From assembly GCA_013812385.1 (NCBI GenBank), contig JACCTM010000338.1, positions 1 to 11,100 of the forward strand: DNA of 11,100 nucleotides, written 5' to 3'. This DNA is from Geodermatophilaceae bacterium. Its GTDB lineage: Bacteria > Actinomycetota > Actinomycetes > Mycobacteriales > Geodermatophilaceae. Under the pieces are notes generated by a model. The model did not search any database and was not told the DNA's origin. It was given only the letters and a program-made list of their open reading frames with translations. Of this stretch, positions 6,621 to 11,100 are shown piece by piece; within the stretch, counting starts at the first letter, position 1, and every line of letters starts with the position of its first letter. Both the position numbers and the translations under genes were made by a program.

Positions 6621-8401
6621 CGACGGTCCTCTGGGACACGGTGTGGCCCGACGCCGATATCGACGCGCCGGTCGCGCTGTACGTCCGCGCCGATGGACCA
6701 GCTGAAGCTGCACCCGGCGGTGGCCTGGTCGTCGCACCGAACACCACCGCGCAATTCGACACCTACTTCAACGGATTCAGCGCGACCACGTGGCTGCGTC
6801 ACACCAACGTGACGACGGTCGTCCCTGTGGTCGATGTCGACGGGCCTTGCACGATCAGGGTCACCCACCGGCAGGGTAACACCCCCCGTACTCTGCAGGA
6901 AATGACGGTGAACGGACCCCGCGGGGTCCACGAACTTCTCCCCATCGACCTGCAGACCGTCGGTCACGGGCGGCTCGCGATCGGCATCCAGGCTGGCCGC
7001 GGCCCGGTCGTGATCCACGAGGTTCGCTGGACGACCACCGACGAACCCACCCAGCCTATCCGCCTCGGCATGGTAATCACCACGTTCAATCGCCACGCCG
7101 AGCTCGGTTCCAACATTGGGCGGCTCGACATGCGACGACAACGAGGCGGACTCAGCACAGTGACCGAGCTGGTCCTTGTGGACAACGCCCAAAACCTCCC
7201 ACCGGAGCTGCGTCCCGCCAGCGCCCTGCGACATTGCACTGTCGTTATCCCCAATACCAACTGCGGAGGAGCGGGCGGATTCGCCCGCGGACTCATCCAC
7301 CTCCGTTCCACCAAGTCCGCCACCCACGCATTGTTCATGGACGATGACGTTGCGTTCCACCCGCAGATCGTCGATCGGGCTTCAGCACTGCTCGAACACG
7401 CGACGAACCCCACACTGTCAATTGCAGGCGCAATGCTCAGCGACGACGCTCCCGGACACTGCTTTGAGGCCGGGGCCCGCTACTTCGCTAAACGGGTCTA
7501 CCCCATCCAGGCGCTCGGCAAGGGTGACGACCTGACCTCCGTCGACGACCTGCAAGTCGCGGACGCTCGGGACGACCCCATCGACTATGCCGCTTGGTGG
7601 TTCCACGCCTTCCCGATCGACATCACCGACGAGAACCCGCTGCCGGTCTTCCTGCGAGGCGACGACGTGGCGTGGGGACTGATGCACACCGGACGCACCA
7701 CCATCGCAACCACCGGCGTCGGCCTCTGGCATCAGGGTTTTGAACTGAAGAACGGTCCCCACGCCTGGTTCTACGACACGCGGAACTTCGCCATCATCAA
7801 CACCCTCGTGGCACCCGGTTACGGCACCCGCCACCAAGTTTGGCGCTACCTCAACATCACGGCCCGCAGCCTGCTCAGCTTCAAATACGCCAGCGCCGAA
7901 CACATCACCGCAGGCATGAACGCCTACCTCGACGGTCCGGCCGTACTAGCAAACGTTGACCACGCCGCCCTCGACCAGCAGGTCCGCCAGTTCGACATCG
8001 AACACATCGAACCGCTACCACCCGAGCATCAAAGTCGACGCGACACTCCTGCCGCGCACGGGCTCCGTCGGTACGTGGCCGCCCTTGCATCGATCCTTCT
8101 CCTCGCAGGACACCTGCAACGTCGACGGCCCGACTCCGGCACCCGAGTCGCGACGGCCCCCCTCCAGTCGAGGGCCCTCGGAGCGTCCCTGCGGCACGAC
8201 ACCATCATCTATCGCAACAGCGACCGGACCCACGGATTCGTGGTCTCCCGAGACAACCAACGCTTCCGCACGGGCGTCCGTGCGATGCTCTCGACCGTCT
8301 TGCGCCTGGTGGTCCGCGACCGCAGGGTCGCGCGTGCTTACCGGGCGAACTACCCGTCGTTGATCAGCGACCGGACCTGGCACGCCGCCTTCAAACGTTG
8401 A
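6617..8401 (+). CDS. glfT2: GlfT2-type galactofuranosyltransferase B (GT2 family), last gene of galactan operon
   Basis: This 594-residue protein is the second full-length GlfT2-like enzyme, expected to add galactofuranose to the exported glycan precursor. It keeps the same parts as the first copy. The N-terminal beta-sandwich has FDTYFNGFSATTWLRHTNV. The GT-A domain begins at MVITTFNRH and contains NTNCGGAGGFARG, FMDDDV (D242-D244), YAAWWFHAFP, FLRGDD (D349, D350) and GLWH (H372). The helical C-terminal part has IIYRNSDRTHGF, aligned with VVYRYDPTGEGF of copy A. The D350 to H372 spacing of 22 residues equals that of copy A. The two copies are clearly diverged outside the motifs, so this is an old duplication or separate recruitment, not a recent repeat. 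NLGG in copy A is NCGG here. The ATG at 6617 is preceded by GGAGGAG and overlaps the wzm stop. A division of labour with copy A (for example start versus extension, or different linkages) is inference. Confidence 0.92.
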   Translation: MTTVLWDTVWPDADIDAPVALYVRADGPAEAAPGGGLVVAPNTTAQFDTYFNGFSATTWLRHTNVTTVVPVVDVDGPCTIRVTHRQGNTPRTLQEMTVNGPRGVHELLPIDLQTVGHGRLAIGIQAGRGPVVIHEVRWTTTDEPTQPIRLGMVITTFNRHAELGSNIGRLDMRRQRGGLSTVTELVLVDNAQNLPPELRPASALRHCTVVIPNTNCGGAGGFARGLIHLRSTKSATHALFMDDDVAFHPQIVDRASALLEHATNPTLSIAGAMLSDDAPGHCFEAGARYFAKRVYPIQALGKGDDLTSVDDLQVADARDDPIDYAAWWFHAFPIDITDENPLPVFLRGDDVAWGLMHTGRTTIATTGVGLWHQGFELKNGPHAWFYDTRNFAIINTLVAPGYGTRHQVWRYLNITARSLLSFKYASAEHITAGMNAYLDGPAVLANVDHAALDQQVRQFDIEHIEPLPPEHQSRRDTPAAHGLRRYVAALASILLLAGHLQRRRPDSGTRVATAPLQSRALGASLRHDTIIYRNSDRTHGFVVSRDNQRFRTGVRAMLSTVLRLVVRDRRVARAYRANYPSLISDRTWHAAFKR

Positions 8402-8660
8402 CGAACCACGTCCGTCGACAGCGAGGCAGAGACCCCACGATCATCGTGCTCCTAGAGCGACCGGCCCTCCATGCCTGGGCCGATGCGTTCATCGAAGCGC
8501 TCAACCGGATCCGACGGCTACCAGCATTCGCCTGAGCCGGCCAGGCCGCCCACCCTCCAGCCGGAGACAACCCGATCAAGCACGAAGCCCTCTTCAACGC
8601 GCCCGCAATCGACCACGACGGCCATCCGGCCCTGCAGCGGCGCACTGCACGCCGTCGAGC
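8398..8660 (+). pseudogene. Possible remnant of a further operon gene, interrupted by an in-frame TGA
   Basis: A TTG at 8398 overlaps the stop of galactofuranosyltransferase B (TTGA), echoing the ATGA overlaps inside the operon. The frame reads TIIVLLERPALHAWADAF and then IEALNRIRRLPAFA, up to a TGA at 8533-8535. The same frame continues beyond it with protein-like sequence (AGQAAHPPAGDNPIKHEALF, then NAPAIDHDGHPALQRRTA) to about 8660. A TGG to TGA change would explain the break. I recognise no family and see no ribosome binding site. It may be the end of a lost operon gene, a fragment of a mobile element, or chance. This is the only content I can find in the roughly 300 bases between the convergent gene ends; no clear terminator hairpin is visible here. 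Confidence 0.25.
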
Positions 8661-8699
8661 CCCACATCAACCCAGCCGAGACCCACTGCAATATCCGGG

Positions 8700-9548
8700 T
8701 CAGAGACCGCCGAGCCCGAGGCCGCCGGTGAGGTCGAGCGGGAGCTGGCTGGGGTTGAAGGGGCCGCCGAGGACGATCTCGGCCTGGGGGCCGCCGTTGG
8801 CCTGCATGTAGCCGACCATCCGGTTGATGTCGCTGACGCCGTTGGCGAGCGGGGTCGGCAGGAGCGCCAGGGTGGACAGGACGCCGAGGGCGCGGCCCTG
8901 ATCGTCGAGGAAGGCGCTGCCGGAGTCGCCGGGGATCCCCGGTGTGACGGTGTAGACGGGGTGGGTCCAGCCGCCACCGGTGGTGCCGAGGCTGACGCCG
9001 GTCTTGGGCGACAGGAGCTCGAGGCCCTGGCGCAGGCTGGAGTTGCCGTAGCTGTACACCGTGGTGAGAGCGCCGGCGCCGCCGGTGTTGACGTCGCTCG
9101 GCCCCCCCCAGTGGGGCACGGTGGGAGACACGTCGGCGAGGTCACGAGGGTCGAGGCGCACGAGGGCGAGATCGTTGAAGTTGCAGGCGTCGGCGTCGGT
9201 CTCCCCCACCGCCTGCATCGTGGCCCACGAGCTGTAGGCCAGCGCCCCGGGGAACTCGGCACCGTCGATCTGCACGGGGGTCCCGAGCGGCAGCGAACCG
9301 GAGCGGCAGCCGTCGGTGTCGGTCGCTCCACCGGTGCCGGCGCAGTGGGCGGCGTAGCCGATGTAGGTCGACGCGGCGTCCCGGTAGATGAAGTTTGCGG
9401 TGCACTGGGCGCCGTTGGTGATCATTGACACGCCGGGGCGGATGTCGCCGACGGCGGCGCCGGCGCTCGGACCCGGTCCGCCGACCAGCCCGGCGGCGAA
9501 GAGACCGATGCCGGCGATGGCGGCGGTGAGCAGTCGTCCTGTGCGCAT
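8700..9548 (-). CDS. Secreted trypsin-like serine protease (S1 family)
   Basis: This 282-residue protein is an exported chymotrypsin-fold serine protease. A signal peptide is clear: basic MRTGR, a hydrophobic core (LLTAAIAGIGLFAAGLVG) and a probable cleavage after SAGA near residue 31; there is no lipobox cysteine. The catalytic triad is complete: H68 in GYAAHC, D126 in FNDLALVRL and S209 in PGDSGSAF. Cysteines at 49, 69, 81 and 122 could form two disulfides. The C-terminal end (LTGGLGLGGL) is glycine-rich and shows no anchor. The start at 9548 is chosen because the signal peptide begins there and GGGGAGAA lies upstream, with a somewhat long spacer. Upstream in-frame sequence is arginine/proline-rich shadow of the thrC 3' end. 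It lies 77 bp downstream of thrC on the same strand and may be read through from it or from its own promoter. Substrate is unknown. Confidence 0.9.
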   Translation of the reverse strand: MRTGRLLTAAIAGIGLFAAGLVGGPGPSAGAAVGDIRPGVSMITNGAQCTANFIYRDAASTYIGYAAHCAGTGGATDTDGCRSGSLPLGTPVQIDGAEFPGALAYSSWATMQAVGETDADACNFNDLALVRLDPRDLADVSPTVPHWGGPSDVNTGGAGALTTVYSYGNSSLRQGLELLSPKTGVSLGTTGGGWTHPVYTVTPGIPGDSGSAFLDDQGRALGVLSTLALLPTPLANGVSDINRMVGYMQANGGPQAEIVLGGPFNPSQLPLDLTGGLGLGGL

Positions 9549-9625
9549 GACGTGATGTTCTCCCCACGTGACTGATGTCGTCCGGAGGGTACAACTCGGC
9601 AGGGGCGAACGGCGGGTCGGGCGGG

Positions 9626-11011
9626 TCAGCGAGCGACGTTCACCCGGACGAGTTCCTGGACCGACTCCAGGTGGGCGGCCACCACCTCGTAACGCTCGGG
9701 ACGGTCGTACAGATCGGCCAGCCGGGCGGGCAGCGGGGGGCGGATCCCGGTGGCCGTCTCGACGGCATCGGGGAACTTGGCGGGGTGGGCGGTGGCCATG
9801 CACACCACCGGCAGCGACGGATCGACCGCGCCCGTCGCTCGCGCCCGGCGGGCGGCGCCGATACCGATGGCGGTGTGCGGGTCGACCAGCATCCCGGTCT
9901 CGTCGTGGACCCGGGCGATCTCGGCCAGCGTCTCGTCGTCGTCGAGGCGGGCGGCGACGAAGGCGGGATCGCGCGGCGCCTCCACCGACCCGGTGGCCCG
10001 GAACCGGCCCAGCAGCTCGGCGGTGGCGGTGCCGTCGCGCCCGAGCAGCTCGAAGAGCAGCCGCTCGTGGTTGGACGACACCTGGATGTCCATGCTCGGA
10101 CTGAGGGTCGCCACCACCGGTTCGGCCACCAGGTCGCCCCGGGCCACCCAGCGGGCGAGGATGTCGTTGCGGTTGGTGGCGACGACGAAGCGCTCGATGG
10201 GCGCGCCGAGGCGGGCGGCGTACCAGCCGGCCAGGATGTTGCCGAAGTTGCCCGACGGCACCGACACCACGCAGCGCCCGAGCTGGGCGGCGGCGGCCAC
10301 GTGGTACGGGATCTGCGCCAGCACCCGGCCCCAGTTGATGGAGTTCATGGCCCCGAGGCGCAGCTCGTCACGGAACGCTTCGTGGGCGAACATGGCCTTC
10401 ACCAGGTCCTGGCAGTCGTCGAAGGTGCCCTCGACGGCGACGTTGGTGACGTTGGGGGCGTCGACCGTCGTCATCTGGCGGCGCTGGACCTCGCTGGTGC
10501 GTCCGGCGGGGTGGAGCACGACGATCGACAGGCGGTCGCGCCCGACGCAGGCGTCGATGGCGGCCGAACCGGTGTCGCCCGAGGTGGCCACCACGATGGT
10601 GCGGCACTCGTCCCGGCGGGCGAGCTCGTCGTCCATGAGCCGACCGACGAGCTGGAGGGCGACATCCTTGAAGGCGAGCGTCGGGCCGTGGAACAGCTCC
10701 TGGACCCAGAGTCCGTCGCCGAGCTCCACGAGGGGAACGACGTCGGGATGACCGAACGCGGTGTAGGCGTCGGCCACGATCTCGGCGAAGCGGGCGGCGA
10801 CCATGTCGGGGACGACGAAGGGCGCCATGACCGTGGCCGCCAGTTCGACATAGGGCGGGATCGGCCCCGGCTCGCCGTCGACCCCCGAGCCACCGAGTTG
10901 GGCCGACGCACCCGTGGGGACGTAGAGGCCGCCGTCTCGGGCGAGGCCCTCCAGGAGGACGTCGCCGAAGCCGAGCTCGGGCGCCACCCCGCGCGTCGAG
11001 ACGTAACGCAT
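9626..11011 (-). CDS. thrC: Threonine synthase
   Basis: This pyridoxal-phosphate enzyme converts O-phosphohomoserine to threonine in the cytoplasm. At 461 residues it belongs to the longer, E. coli/yeast-type class. The N-terminal domain begins MRYVSTRG and continues with FGDVLLEGLARDGGLYVP, the usual threonine synthase N-terminal signature. The PLP lysine is K115 in HGPTLAFKD. ATSGDTGSAA and VPSGNFGNILAGWYA form the phosphate and cofactor loops, and MNSINWGRVLAQIPYH is also family-typical. The ATG at 11011 follows directly on the stop of the upstream gene (TGA then ATG with no gap), which indicates one transcript with it. Codon use is strongly GC-ending. The usual next gene of the pathway, thrB, is not downstream here. 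Confidence 0.96.
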   Translation of the reverse strand: MRYVSTRGVAPELGFGDVLLEGLARDGGLYVPTGASAQLGGSGVDGEPGPIPPYVELAATVMAPFVVPDMVAARFAEIVADAYTAFGHPDVVPLVELGDGLWVQELFHGPTLAFKDVALQLVGRLMDDELARRDECRTIVVATSGDTGSAAIDACVGRDRLSIVVLHPAGRTSEVQRRQMTTVDAPNVTNVAVEGTFDDCQDLVKAMFAHEAFRDELRLGAMNSINWGRVLAQIPYHVAAAAQLGRCVVSVPSGNFGNILAGWYAARLGAPIERFVVATNRNDILARWVARGDLVAEPVVATLSPSMDIQVSSNHERLLFELLGRDGTATAELLGRFRATGSVEAPRDPAFVAARLDDDETLAEIARVHDETGMLVDPHTAIGIGAARRARATGAVDPSLPVVCMATAHPAKFPDAVETATGIRPPLPARLADLYDRPERYEVVAAHLESVQELVRVNVAR

Positions 11012-11100
11012 TCAGCCGATGACGCGAAGGAGCGACACGACTCGACGGACGGCCGGCTGCTCCCGCAGCGACGTGAGGGTGGCCTGGACGTCGGCCTCCC
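11012..11100 (-). CDS. hom: C-terminal end of homoserine dehydrogenase (ACT domain), partial
   Basis: The last 29 codons of a gene enter from the window edge on the minus strand and end at TGA 11014-11012, immediately before the thrC start. They read ADVQATLTSLREQPAVRRVV followed by SLLRVIG. This has the look of the final helix and strand of an ACT domain, as found at the C-terminus of actinobacterial homoserine dehydrogenase, the enzyme that reduces aspartate semialdehyde to homoserine. Its position directly before thrC is the common hom-thrC order. The assignment rests on a short stretch plus context; another ACT-domain protein cannot be excluded. Confidence 0.65.
   Translation of the reverse strand, partial: EADVQATLTSLREQPAVRRVVSLLRVIG

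Noticed and set aside
9549..9625. Possible promoter and CACGTG palindrome before the protease
   Set aside because: No -35/-10 pair with acceptable match and spacing; a single CACGTG in high-GC DNA is weak evidence.
9549..9803. Upstream extension of the protease frame into thrC
   Set aside because: The extra residues are low-complexity Arg/Pro shadow sequence, and the signal peptide begins at 9548.
9750..10751. Plus-strand open frame of 333 codons opposite thrC
   Set aside because: Serine/arginine-rich antisense shadow of threonine synthase, with no domain features.

Overview
This is high-GC DNA from an actinobacterium. Gene style points to an uncultured Acidimicrobiia-like lineage, but that placement is inference. 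No rRNA, tRNA or CRISPR array is visible.

Layout. (1) Bases 1-986 (+) hold an NAD-dependent epimerase/dehydratase, cut by the window edge and apparently frameshifted near its 5' end. (2) Bases 987-1637 hold no intact gene. They contain 3.5 copies of a 23-bp tandem repeat resembling the end of an IS21-type insertion sequence, a broken minus-strand GH43-like glycoside hydrolase start that stops at the repeat, and a 9-bp-arm hairpin. (3) Bases 1638-8401 (+) hold a tight five-gene operon: GlfT2-type galactofuranosyltransferase A, UDP-galactopyranose mutase (glf), ABC exporter ATPase (wzt), ABC exporter permease (wzm), and GlfT2-type galactofuranosyltransferase B. Every junction overlaps, three by ATGA and one by 16 bp. 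(4) Bases 8402-8699 hold only a possible gene remnant. (5) Bases 8700-11100 (-) hold a secreted trypsin-like protease, threonine synthase (thrC), and the 3' end of what is probably homoserine dehydrogenase (hom).

How the operon should work: Glf converts UDP-galactopyranose to UDP-galactofuranose. The two GlfT2-type enzymes would polymerise it on a lipid carrier at the inner face of the membrane, and Wzm/Wzt would export the glycan. The parts resemble the mycobacterial arabinogalactan galactan genes (glfT2/glf and the Rv3781/Rv3783 transporter) and the Klebsiella D-galactan I locus. This compact arrangement differs: two full-length GlfT2-like enzymes bracket the mutase and transporter, Wzt carries a C-terminal extension, and no initiating transferase is present. 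This operon is the main point of interest.

Hand counts of sample 60-base stretches suggest the operon is lower in GC (about 55-67%) than the flanking housekeeping genes (about 72-73%). With the mobile-element remnant and gene fragments at its borders, this fits a variable, possibly acquired surface-glycan island.
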